From: Lentisphaerota bacterium
Lineage (GTDB): Bacteria > Verrucomicrobiota > Lentisphaeria > Oligosphaerales > Oligosphaeraceae
DNA: 6,009 bases
Direction: 5' to 3'
NCBI GenBank assembly: GCA_012800565.1
Contig: JAAZIZ010000162.1
Coordinates: 1-6,009 of the forward strand
A program made the translations under genes and the position numbers. Of the stretch, positions 1 through 5,976 are shown in pieces (positions within the stretch are counted from its first letter, which is position 1; every line of letters begins with the position of its first letter). The notes under the pieces are model-generated. The model made no database searches, had not been told where the DNA came from, and was given only the letters and a program-made list of their open reading frames with translations.

Positions 1-127
1 ACCTCTCCAAGGCGACACGATACCTTACGCCCGGAAAACTTTTTTGCAAACCGGGCAGGCGAGAAAAAGAAAATATCAATTTCTGATTCTTTGGGACTGA
101 CCACCGGGACTTTTTTTGCGAAATGCA
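1..127. other. Upstream noncoding or unassigned DNA, no gene recognised
   Basis: No product could be recognised here. All three forward frames are open from the left edge, with stops at 84-86, 98-100 and 130-132, so the 3' end of an upstream gene cannot be excluded. None of the three short translations looks like a known protein. A GC-rich inverted repeat, GCCCGG at 29-34 with CCGGGC at 51-56, surrounds a 16-nt AT-rich loop but has no T-run after it, so it is not a clear terminator. A run of seven T at 111-117 has no stem before it. Confidence 0.4.
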
Positions 128-201
128 TTTGACAAAGCATTTTGGCTTTATATATTAGCACATTGTCAAACCCGATTACAGTTTTCCGTTTTTTGTCAAA
201 C
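128..201. repeat. Three copies of TTTGACAA/TTGTCAAA around the promoter; candidate operator
   Basis: TTTGACAA at 128-135 covers the -35 box. Its exact reverse complement TTGTCAAA lies at 163-170, at the likely transcription start, and again at 193-200. The two downstream copies share a ninth base (TTGTCAAAC) and start exactly 30 bp apart, close to three helical turns. Copies at the -35 box and at +1 would be well placed for a repressor that blocks RNA polymerase. The motif is not a TyrR box. The binding role is inferred; chance similarity in AT-rich DNA is possible. Confidence 0.35.
129..156 (+). promoter_or_regulatory. Predicted sigma70-type promoter of the aro operon leader
   Basis: A perfect -35 hexamer TTGACA (129-134) is followed after a 16-nt spacer by TATATT (151-156), a 5/6 match to the -10 consensus. 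Transcription would start near 162-164, about 50 nt before the leader ORF. The surrounding DNA is much more AT-rich than the genes, as expected for a promoter. It is the only good promoter seen upstream of aroF, and its position fits the leader peptide and attenuator that follow. Confidence 0.7.
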
Positions 202-211
202 TTCCTTTTTT

Positions 212-334
212 ATGCTTAAGAAATCCTTTACAGCGGCTTACTTTTATTATCGCTTTGCCTATTATTTTACGGGCAAAGCCAAACTGCTTTCCGCTGTAAA
301 CCGTCAGCTCGTAAAGGAACCGAATACGGACTAA
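212..334 (+). CDS. Tyr/Phe-rich leader peptide of the operon attenuator (40 aa)
   Basis: A short ORF from ATG 212 to TAA 332-334 encodes 40 residues. Residues 10-19 read YFYYRFAYYF, so eight of ten codons (239-268) are Tyr or Phe. Lys residues at 3-4 and a mixed, unremarkable tail of about 20 residues flank the run. By analogy with the pheL and trpL leaders, a ribosome starved of charged tRNA-Tyr or tRNA-Phe should stall here and change folding of the RNA ahead of the terminator at 358-394. The peptide itself probably has no function. The start is chosen because an upstream in-frame TTG at 116 lies before the promoter. Oddly, no clear Shine-Dalgarno precedes ATG 212 (the upstream bases are pyrimidine-rich), which is the main weakness of the call. 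The placement, composition and downstream genes make the role convincing. Confidence 0.8.
   Translation: MLKKSFTAAYFYYRFAYYFTGKAKLLSAVNRQLVKEPNTD
227..300 (+). promoter_or_regulatory. Nested leader RNA hairpin enclosing the Tyr/Phe codons
   Basis: TTTACAGCGG at 227-236 and CCGCTGTAAA at 291-300 are a perfect 10-bp inverted repeat. Inside it, GCTTTGCC (252-259) pairs with GGCAAAGC (272-279), another perfect 8 bp. The Tyr/Phe run (239-268) lies within the outer stem and overlaps the inner one, so a stalled ribosome would break both. This is the expected place for the pause/protector hairpin of an attenuator. The pairing is read directly from the sequence; the function is inferred. Confidence 0.6.
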
Positions 335-357
335 CGGACGAGAGATTGAGAAAATCG

Positions 358-394
358 ACCCGGCAGTGTAAAGCAACACCTGCCGGGTTTTTTT
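358..394 (+). terminator. Intrinsic terminator/attenuator ahead of aroF
   Basis: ACCCGGCAGTGT (358-369) pairs with ACACCTGCCGGGT (376-388), with one bulged C and a 6-nt loop. The stem is followed by an unbroken run of T at 388-394. It lies 24 nt after the leader peptide stop and 52 nt before the aroF ATG, with no gene ending in between other than the leader ORF. That position fits conditional termination in the operon leader better than termination of an upstream gene. A possible antiterminator pairs 283-288 (ACTGCT) with 362-367 (GGCAGT), but it is only five Watson-Crick pairs and one G-U. Confidence 0.85.
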
Positions 395-433
395 ATGTCC
401 GGCAGGTTCAGCAGAACGGCCTCCTTAAACAGC

Positions 434-440
434 AGAGGAA
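434..440 (+). promoter_or_regulatory. Ribosome binding site that sets the aroF start
   Basis: AGAGGAA ends 6 nt before ATG 447 and immediately abuts the alternative TTG at 441, which is too close to use. It therefore supports ATG 447 as the start codon. A weak pairing of CCTC (420-423) with GAGG (435-438) could partly hide it, but is too short to claim as regulation. Confidence 0.75.
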
Positions 441-446
441 TTGATT

Positions 447-1469
447 ATGATTATCGTCTTGAAAGAAAATTACAATTCGAAGCAGCTGGACAATCTGAAG
501 CAGTGGCTGACCAACCAGGGTGTACGCATTCACGAGTCCTATGGCGTGCACCAGGCCATTCTGGGCCTGGTGGGCGATACCACCCATATCGATATCGACC
601 TGCTGAAGGCGCTGGAAATTGTCGAAGATGTCAAGCGTATCCAGGAGCCGTACAAGAATGCGAACCGGAAATTCCATCCTTTGGATACGGTGGTTGACAT
701 CAACGGGGTGAAGATTGGCGGCGGTCATTTCCAGATTATCGCCGGTCCTTGTTCGGTTGAGAGCGAAGCTCAGATTATGGAAGTGGCGCAGGCGGTCAAG
801 GCTGCCGGTGCGACTTTGCTGCGGGGCGGGGCTTTCAAACCTCGCACCTCGCCGTATGCGTTCCAGGGCCTGCGTCAGGATGGCATCAAGCTGCTGCTGG
901 AGGCGAAGCGCCTGACCGGCCTGCCAGTGGTGACCGAGATTATGGACATCTCGCAGCTTGAAGCCTTTGAAGAGATCGATGTGATTCAGGTCGGGGCACG
1001 CAATATGCAGAACTTCGAACTGCTGAAGAAGCTGAGTACTTTGCACAAACCGGTGCTGCTGAAGCGCGGTTTGGCCAGCACGATCCAGGAATTGCTGATG
1101 AGTGCGGAATATATTATGTCCGGCGGCAACACCCAGGTAATCCTTTGCGAGCGTGGCATCAGGACCTTTGAGACCGCAACCAGGAATACCCTGGATATCT
1201 CGGCGGTGCCAGTGCTGAAGGGGTTGTCCCATCTGCCGGTGCTGATCGATCCCAGTCATGCCACCGGGGTTGCCAAATTAGTCCCCTCCATGGCTCTGGC
1301 TGCTACTGCGGCCGGCTGCGACGGGTTGATTATTGAGGTGCACAACGACCCGCCGCGTGCCTTAAGTGACGGACCGCAGTCGCTGCTGCCGGAGGTCTTT
1401 GCTGGTCTGGTCAGGAAGATCAACCGCGTGCGGACAGCTATCTGTGAGACAGCAGAAAAGAGGGGCTGA
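447..1469 (+). CDS. aroF: 3-deoxy-7-phosphoheptulonate synthase (DAHP synthase), type Iβ, with N-terminal ferredoxin-like regulatory domain
   Basis: This enzyme condenses phosphoenolpyruvate with erythrose 4-phosphate to DAHP, the first step of the cytosolic shikimate pathway. The protein has 340 residues, matching the Thermotoga-type enzyme (about 338). Residues 1 to about 70 form the ferredoxin-like, ACT-like domain that in the Thermotoga enzyme binds tyrosine or phenylalanine for feedback inhibition. The barrel follows, with AGPCSVES (99-106), KPRTSPYAFQG (131-141) and LLKRG (204-208). The four metal ligands known from the family are all visible: Cys102, His271 in DPSHATG, Glu297 and Asp308 in SDGPQ. 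ATG 447 is preferred over the in-frame TTG 441 because AGAGGAA at 434-440 lies 6 nt before it and the family begins with M-I-I/V-V. It is the first enzyme gene after the attenuator, so it should be controlled by Tyr/Phe supply. The chain is intact. The symbol aroF is by common usage; aroG or aroA(G) is also used for this family. Confidence 0.96.
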   Translation: MIIVLKENYNSKQLDNLKQWLTNQGVRIHESYGVHQAILGLVGDTTHIDIDLLKALEIVEDVKRIQEPYKNANRKFHPLDTVVDINGVKIGGGHFQIIAGPCSVESEAQIMEVAQAVKAAGATLLRGGAFKPRTSPYAFQGLRQDGIKLLLEAKRLTGLPVVTEIMDISQLEAFEEIDVIQVGARNMQNFELLKKLSTLHKPVLLKRGLASTIQELLMSAEYIMSGGNTQVILCERGIRTFETATRNTLDISAVPVLKGLSHLPVLIDPSHATGVAKLVPSMALAATAAGCDGLIIEVHNDPPRALSDGPQSLLPEVFAGLVRKINRVRTAICETAEKRG

Positions 1470-1470
1470 A

Positions 1471-2319
1471 ATGAATGTCGGCATTGTTGGTTTGGGATTG
1501 ATCGGCGGTTCGTTTGCCAAGGCGATCAAGAGCCGCACTGAGCATCGGGTGTGGGGCCGCGATGTGGTGAAAAATGTCCTGCTGAAGGCCAGGACAGAAC
1601 AGGCAATCGATGATGTGATGACACCAGAAAGGCTGAAAAAATGCGATCTCGTCCTGCTCGCGCTGTTTCCAGAGACCACTCTCGAATGGCTGCAGAAAAA
1701 CTGTCAGAGTTTGCGTGCGGGAACCATTGTGGTGGATTGCTGCGGCATCAAGCAGGATATCTGCCGCCTGGGATTTGAACTGGCGCAGCAGCATGGCTTC
1801 ATCTTCATCGGTGGTCATCCGATGGCCGGGCTGGAGCGTTTCGGCTTCGAAGCCTCAAAAGCGAATCTGTTCCTGCACGCCTCCATGGTGCTGACTCCGG
1901 AAATCGGCATCAATCTTGAGGCCCTGGAGCAGAGCAAGGCATTTTTTCTTTCTCTGGGCTTCAGCCGCATCACCATCGCTACGCCGGAAGAGCATGATCG
2001 GGTGATTGCCTACACCTCACAACTGGCACATCTGCTCTCCAGCGCTTACATCAAAAGCGATACTGCGTTTTTACATTCCGGGATTTCTGCCGGCAGCTTC
2101 CAGGATATGACCCGGGTGGCGACCCTGCAGCCGGAAATGTGGGCGGAATTGTTCTTGCGCAACCGCGGTCCGCTGTTGCAGGAACTTGATGGGCTGATAG
2201 CTCGTCTTAGTGAGTATCGCCAGGCGCTTGCCGCCAACCAGTGCACGGAATTGCTGCGCCTGCTTGACGAAGGGCGCACCAGAAAAGCCGAAGTGGACAA
2301 ATACACCACTGCCGGGTAA
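1471..2319 (+). CDS. tyrA: Prephenate dehydrogenase
   Basis: This enzyme oxidatively decarboxylates prephenate to 4-hydroxyphenylpyruvate, the tyrosine precursor. The 282-residue protein opens with a Rossmann fold, GLGLIGGS at 7-14. Asp31 sits at the end of the second strand (VWGRD), which suggests NAD+ rather than NADP+ as cofactor. The catalytic motif HPMAG is at 116-120 (His116), followed by EHD (174-176), SQLAH (183-187) and SFQDMTRVA (209-217), which hold residues that bind prephenate in related enzymes. At 90-94 the usual GSVK loop reads CCGIK, a variant I recall from other bacterial TyrA proteins. There is no C-terminal ACT domain and no fused chorismate mutase, so feedback control of this enzyme itself is not evident. 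The start is ATG 1471, one base after the aroF stop, with AAAGAGGGG at 1456-1464 as ribosome binding site inside the end of aroF. Arogenate use cannot be excluded. Confidence 0.95.
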   Translation: MNVGIVGLGLIGGSFAKAIKSRTEHRVWGRDVVKNVLLKARTEQAIDDVMTPERLKKCDLVLLALFPETTLEWLQKNCQSLRAGTIVVDCCGIKQDICRLGFELAQQHGFIFIGGHPMAGLERFGFEASKANLFLHASMVLTPEIGINLEALEQSKAFFLSLGFSRITIATPEEHDRVIAYTSQLAHLLSSAYIKSDTAFLHSGISAGSFQDMTRVATLQPEMWAELFLRNRGPLLQELDGLIARLSEYRQALAANQCTELLRLLDEGRTRKAEVDKYTTAG

Positions 2320-2336
2320 AACAGGAAGAAATCACT

Positions 2337-3395
2337 ATGCAATGTATCAATGTAGCAACCAATCCGAATTACAAAGTCATTATCGGCCAGGATATCCTGG
2401 AGGATGTCACCCATTACGCTGATGATTGCGGCAGCGAGTGCATCATCGTGAGCGACTCCAATGTGGCCAATCTGTATCTGCCCCGGGTCAGGGCGGCTCT
2501 CACCGCCGCAGGGATGCGCGTGGGAGAGGTGGTTTTTACGGCCGGTGAGTCTTGCAAGACCCTGACTACCGCAGGGAAACTGCTGGATGCCTATGCCCAA
2601 TTCAAACTCACTCGCAGCGGGGTTGTCCTGGCCTTGGGCGGCGGTGTCACCGGCGATCTTGCTGGCTTTACCTCGGCTGTCTGGCTGCGTGGCGTGCCGG
2701 TCATCCAGCTGCCGACCACGCTGCTGGCGATGGTCGACAGCGCAGTCGGAGGGAAAACCGGAGTTGATCTGCCCTATGGAAAAAACCTTATTGGTGCTTT
2801 CCATCAGCCTCGGAAAGTGCTGGCCGATATCAATACCCTGAAGACGCTTCCAGAAGAGCAGCATCTGGATGGTGTTGCTGAAATGCTTAAAGCCGGCATC
2901 ACCCGCGATCCGGAACTGTTTGCCAAATTGCTTTCTGAACCGCAGTCAGCCCTGAGCGAGGAGGCGATTGCCCGCAGTATATCCATCAAAGCTGAAATTG
3001 TCGTCGCGGATGAATTTGAGCGAGGCGAGCGCAAGCTGCTGAATCTCGGTCATACCGCTGGCCATGCCATTGAGAAGGTCAGCAACTACCGTATCAGGCA
3101 CGGCCGGGCGGTGGCCATGGGGATGGTGCTGGTGGCCGATGCCGGCTGGAGGCACGGTATTACTTCTGAAGCCTGCCGGGATGCCATCATTGAGGCGCTG
3201 GCCCGCTGTAATCTGCCGTTGCTCTCGCCATATCAGATAGAGGAATTGCTGCCGGCGATGGGATACGATAAAAAACGCACAGGCAGCAAAATCACTCTGG
3301 CGGTGCCCAAGGAAATCGGCCAGTGTGAGCTGTTGGAGCTAGCGGTGGAGGAACTGCCGGCTTTCTGGGGTGTAAAAGGAGTACAGGAGCTATGA
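2337..3395 (+). CDS. aroB: 3-dehydroquinate synthase
   Basis: AroB converts DAHP to 3-dehydroquinate using NAD+ and a divalent metal (zinc or cobalt), the second step of the shikimate pathway. The 352 residues match the usual length. Family signatures are clear: LALGGGVTGDLAGF (98-111, NAD+ binding), QLPTTLLAMVDSAVGGKTGVD split over 124-144, and KNLIGAFHQP (149-158). Expected metal ligands are Glu182 in AEMLKAG, His239 in NLGHTAGHAIE and His255 in RHGRAVAMGM. Lys185 is in the usual catalytic position. The HGEAV motif common in E. coli-type enzymes reads HGRAV here; I believe this position varies across the family. ATG 2337 is preceded by AGGAAGAA at 2323-2330, 6 nt upstream, and follows the tyrA stop by 17 bp. 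The stop overlaps the aroA start as ATGA, so translation of the two is probably coupled. Confidence 0.96.
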   Translation: MQCINVATNPNYKVIIGQDILEDVTHYADDCGSECIIVSDSNVANLYLPRVRAALTAAGMRVGEVVFTAGESCKTLTTAGKLLDAYAQFKLTRSGVVLALGGGVTGDLAGFTSAVWLRGVPVIQLPTTLLAMVDSAVGGKTGVDLPYGKNLIGAFHQPRKVLADINTLKTLPEEQHLDGVAEMLKAGITRDPELFAKLLSEPQSALSEEAIARSISIKAEIVVADEFERGERKLLNLGHTAGHAIEKVSNYRIRHGRAVAMGMVLVADAGWRHGITSEACRDAIIEALARCNLPLLSPYQIEELLPAMGYDKKRTGSKITLAVPKEIGQCELLELAVEELPAFWGVKGVQEL

Positions 3396-4681
3396 GTGCT
3401 GACACTCTGACCATAATGCCGGGGCGGCCGGGCGGGACTATCGCAGCTATCCCGGCCAAGGCGGAAGCACACCGGGCTCTGATTGCCGCCGCCTTGGCCG
3501 ATCGCCCTACGCTGGTCCAGGGACTTGATGGCGAAATGTCGGCCGATATTTCCGCGACCCTGCAGGTGCTTTCTGCCCTGGGTGCGACCTTTGAGCATGC
3601 GTCAGACGGATTGTGCGTACGGCCGCTTGCAAGCATCCCTGACCTGGCGTGCGCCGACTGTGGCGAGAGCGGCTCAACGCTGCGTTTTATCCTGCCGGTG
3701 ATTGCCGCCCGGGCCGGCAGAGAACAGAAAATTACTGTCTGCGGACGGGGACGGCTGCCGGAACGGCCCCTGCAGGAGCTGCTCACAGCTCTGCGTCAGC
3801 ACGGAGTTGAAGTCACCCCGGAACGATTGCCATTGTGCATTTCCGGAGGATTGACAGCCGGAGATTACGCAATGCCGGGGAATGTCAGTTCGCAGTATAT
3901 TTCCGGGCTGCTCTTTGCCTTGCCTCTGCTTGAGCATGAGAGCCAAATCCGGCTGACCGCGCCCCTGGAGTCGGCAGGATATGTGGAAATGACTCTGCAG
4001 ACGCTGGAGAAATTCGCGGTTCAGGTGGAAAAAATCTCTGATGGCTGGAGGATTCCCGGCCGGCAGCAGTATCGTTCTCCCGGAACTTTGGTGGTCGGGG
4101 GCGATTGGTCCAACGCCGCTCTCTGGCTGGCGACAGGCGCATTGGCGTTGCCGGTGGCGGTGACCGGGCTGGATTTATGCTCCAGCCAGGGCGACCGGGC
4201 GGTAGTCGATATCCTGCGGCGTTTCGGTGCCAGGATCGAGTGCAGGGGCGATACTGTACGCGTTTCTCCTGCTGAACTCACCGGCATCACAATTGATGTG
4301 CGGGATACGCCCGACCTGCTGCCGGTGCTGGCGGTAGTCGCAGCCGGGGCATCTGGAGTGACTCGATTTACCAACGCCGCCCGGTTGCGCCTAAAGGAGA
4401 GCGACCGCCTGGCGACAGTGGCGGCGCTGCTGCGGGCCCTGGGCGGCGAGGTGCAGGAGTTCCCGGATGCCCTGGAGGTGACTGGCCACGGTACCCTGGC
4501 GGGCGGATGCTGCGATGCGGCCAATGACCACCGTCTGGTGATGGCCGCCACTCTGGCCAGCGTTCTGGCCAAAGGCGAAGTAGTTCTGAGCGGCGCCCAG
4601 GCAGCGCAGAAATCATATCCCGGATTGCTGGATGATTTCCGCCGTCTGGGAGGGAAATTCTCCCTCCGGCCGGCAGGTTGA
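3392..4681 (+). CDS. aroA: 3-phosphoshikimate 1-carboxyvinyltransferase (EPSP synthase)
   Basis: AroA transfers the enolpyruvyl group of phosphoenolpyruvate to shikimate 3-phosphate, making EPSP. The 429-residue chain has the usual length and two-domain layout. Landmarks numbered here, with E. coli counterparts: Lys23 (K22), Arg28 (R27), GESGSTLRF at 91-99, Arg125 in LPERPLQEL (R124), GNVSSQ at 163-168 (S169, S170, Q171), Asp308 (D313), LKESDRL at 334-340 (E341, R344), NDHR at 378-381 (H385, R386) and Lys407 (K411). The N-terminal substrate loop reads PAKAEAHR where most enzymes have a SKS triad, so the serine equivalent to E. coli Ser23, which contacts the phosphate of shikimate 3-phosphate, is Ala24. 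All other catalytic residues remain, so activity is expected. Start ATG 3392 overlaps the aroB stop; AAAAGGAG at 3374-3381 lies 10 nt upstream and a second AGGAG at 3385-3389 is very close. Motifs resemble the clostridial/PVC-like branch rather than the E. coli branch. Confidence 0.95.
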   Translation: MSADTLTIMPGRPGGTIAAIPAKAEAHRALIAAALADRPTLVQGLDGEMSADISATLQVLSALGATFEHASDGLCVRPLASIPDLACADCGESGSTLRFILPVIAARAGREQKITVCGRGRLPERPLQELLTALRQHGVEVTPERLPLCISGGLTAGDYAMPGNVSSQYISGLLFALPLLEHESQIRLTAPLESAGYVEMTLQTLEKFAVQVEKISDGWRIPGRQQYRSPGTLVVGGDWSNAALWLATGALALPVAVTGLDLCSSQGDRAVVDILRRFGARIECRGDTVRVSPAELTGITIDVRDTPDLLPVLAVVAAGASGVTRFTNAARLRLKESDRLATVAALLRALGGEVQEFPDALEVTGHGTLAGGCCDAANDHRLVMAATLASVLAKGEVVLSGAQAAQKSYPGLLDDFRRLGGKFSLRPAG

Positions 4682-4734
4682 CTGCAGGCAGCATTGAAGC
4701 AGAATAATTTTCATTTCGAGAATAACAATCAAGC

Positions 4735-4741
4735 AGGAAGG
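4735..4741 (+). promoter_or_regulatory. Ribosome binding site that sets the pheA start
   Basis: AGGAAGG spans 4735-4741 and its last G is the first base of an in-frame GTG at 4741. That GTG cannot be used together with this site. ATG 4750 follows after an 8-nt spacer and begins the chorismate mutase domain at the expected place, so ATG 4750 is chosen. The 68-nt gap before pheA is the longest in the operon but shows no convincing terminator or promoter. Confidence 0.7.
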
Positions 4742-4749
4742 TGAAGCAG

Positions 4750-5889
4750 ATGGACCTTAAAGAATGCCGGGCCAAGATTGACGCCATAGATGATTCGCTG
4801 CTGAAGCTCTTCGTCGAGCGGATGCGGGTTGCCCACGAGGTGGCGCAGTATAAACAACAACACCATCTTCCGGTAGGGGACCCGGCCCGTGAACGGGATA
4901 TACTGGTGCGGATGGCCAAGGCTGCGGGGCCGGAACTGGCGGGCTACACTCAACGGCTCTACGCAACGCTTTTTGATGTCAGCCGGGCGTACCAGCACGA
5001 ATTAAAGCATCCCAATGGCGGAATCTCTACTCAGATTCAGAAAGCCTGCTCGGATACACCGGCAGAATTCCCGAATATGGCCAGCGTGGCAGTGCAAGGT
5101 ACTGACGGCGCATATTCCGAAATCGCGGCCGAGCGTTTCTTCGGATTGCCGGAGATTACCTGGGTACGGAGTTTCTCCGGTGTCGCCCAGGCGGTGGAGA
5201 AAGGATTGTGCAAATATGGCATCCTGCCGGTGGAAAACAGCAATTACGGCACTGTCGGGGCAGTATATGATTTGATGCAGCAGCATAAATTTCACGTGGT
5301 GCGGAGCTTGAAACTGCATATCGCCCACGCGCTCCTGACGCTGCCGGGAACCAAGCTGGAGAATATCAAAGAAATCATCTCGCACGAGCAGGCGCTGGGC
5401 CAGTGTGAGAGATTCCTTACTGCCCATCCGTCCATCAAAATTACCTCGGTGGAGAATACTGCAGTTGCCGCGAAAATGGTGGTGGAAGCGAATCGTACGG
5501 ATGTTGCCGCGATTGCCAGCAAGAACTGTGCGAAGCTTTACAATCTGACGGTGCTTAGCGATGACGTGCAGAACAGCCCCAACAACTATACCCGTTTCAT
5601 CTGCATCGCCAAAGACCTGATGGTCTTCCCGGGGGCTTCGCGCATCAGCCTGCTGCTCTCCCTGCCACATCGGCCCGGAGCGCTGTATTCGGTTATCGCC
5701 AAATTCGCTGCATTGGGCCTGAATCTGCTTAAACTTGAGAGCCGCCCCATGCCGGGCAGCGATTTCGAGTTCCGCTTCTATTTCGATATCGCTGCTGCGG
5801 AGCGCTCCCAGGCAGTGCTGCGGCTGATGGATGAGCTGGAGTCCGAACTGGAAAATTTCACTTTCCTGGGCTGGTACAGCGAGGTCTGA
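4750..5889 (+). CDS. pheA: Bifunctional chorismate mutase/prephenate dehydratase (P-protein) with ACT domain
   Basis: The protein rearranges chorismate to prephenate and then dehydrates and decarboxylates it to phenylpyruvate, the phenylalanine precursor. The 379 residues match the P-protein family. An AroQ-type chorismate mutase covers about 1-88; Arg7, Arg24, Lys35, Asp44, Arg47 and Glu48 match E. coli R11, R28, K39, D48, R51 and E52. The dehydratase domain covers about 110-285, with VQGTDGAYSEIA (115-126), PVENSNYGTV (160-169) and the catalytic NNYTRF motif (278-283). The ACT domain covers about 297-375, with PGAL (309-312) and LESRP (329-333), the motifs that bind phenylalanine in feedback-inhibited enzymes, so inhibition by Phe is likely. 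It lies 68 bp after aroA and ends the operon. The mutase half also supplies prephenate to TyrA, explaining why no separate chorismate mutase gene is seen. No truncation or frameshift is visible. Confidence 0.96.
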   Translation: MDLKECRAKIDAIDDSLLKLFVERMRVAHEVAQYKQQHHLPVGDPARERDILVRMAKAAGPELAGYTQRLYATLFDVSRAYQHELKHPNGGISTQIQKACSDTPAEFPNMASVAVQGTDGAYSEIAAERFFGLPEITWVRSFSGVAQAVEKGLCKYGILPVENSNYGTVGAVYDLMQQHKFHVVRSLKLHIAHALLTLPGTKLENIKEIISHEQALGQCERFLTAHPSIKITSVENTAVAAKMVVEANRTDVAAIASKNCAKLYNLTVLSDDVQNSPNNYTRFICIAKDLMVFPGASRISLLLSLPHRPGALYSVIAKFAALGLNLLKLESRPMPGSDFEFRFYFDIAAAERSQAVLRLMDELESELENFTFLGWYSEV

Positions 5890-5976
5890 AAAAACGGTTA
5901 ACCTCTGTGCCGCGCCTCCGGCGCAGCCTGGATACCATGATAAGTGGCCCCTGGCCAAAAAGGCTGCATAGTGCTG
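5890..5976. other. Intergenic DNA after pheA with short hairpins, no clear terminator
   Basis: GCGCC (5912-5916) pairs with GGCGC (5920-5924) across a 3-nt loop. TGGCC (5945-5949) pairs with GGCCA (5953-5957), again across 3 nt. GAGGT (5881-5885), overlapping the end of pheA, can pair with ACCTC (5901-5905), and GGTTAACC (5896-5903) is a palindrome. None is followed by a T-run on the + strand, so the operon end is not marked by a standard intrinsic terminator in this window. No ORF or RNA gene is recognised. Confidence 0.5.

Noticed and set aside
94..117. Terminator of an upstream gene ending in the seven-T run
   Set aside because: The preceding bases hold a direct repeat of GGGAC rather than an inverted repeat, so no stem can form.
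116..334. 72-codon version of the leader ORF starting at TTG 116
   Set aside because: Its start lies before the predicted promoter and includes both -35 and -10 boxes; the internal ATG 212 gives a leader within the transcript.
162..394. T-box riboswitch as the control element
   Set aside because: No T-box core sequence (AGGGTGGNACCGCG-like) or specifier stem architecture is visible; the Tyr/Phe codon run points to a translated leader.
408..1259. Long minus-strand open frame (283 codons) opposite aroF
   Set aside because: It lies wholly opposite a gene with all DAHP synthase motifs, has no recognisable domain and is Gln/His/Leu-rich as expected of an antisense shadow.
2046..2864. Minus-strand open frame (272 codons) across the tyrA-aroB junction
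   Set aside because: It spans two well-supported genes and shows no domain or ribosome binding site of its own.
3096..3113. AroB HGRAV instead of HGEAV as a sign of an inactive enzyme
   Set aside because: The metal-binding His255 and all other ligands are intact, and I believe the Glu position varies in the family.
4682..4749. Internal promoter between aroA and pheA
   Set aside because: A TTGAAG at 4694-4699 exists but no -10-like hexamer lies at 16-18 nt; the gap can be a simple untranslated spacer.
5945..5957. Intrinsic terminator after pheA
   Set aside because: The short 5-bp stem is followed by A rather than T on the + strand, and its minus-strand T-run precedes the stem instead of following it.
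5002..5958. Long minus-strand open frame (318 codons) opposite pheA
   Set aside because: It is the antisense of a clear P-protein gene, without recognisable motifs; the low number of stops follows from the codon bias of pheA.
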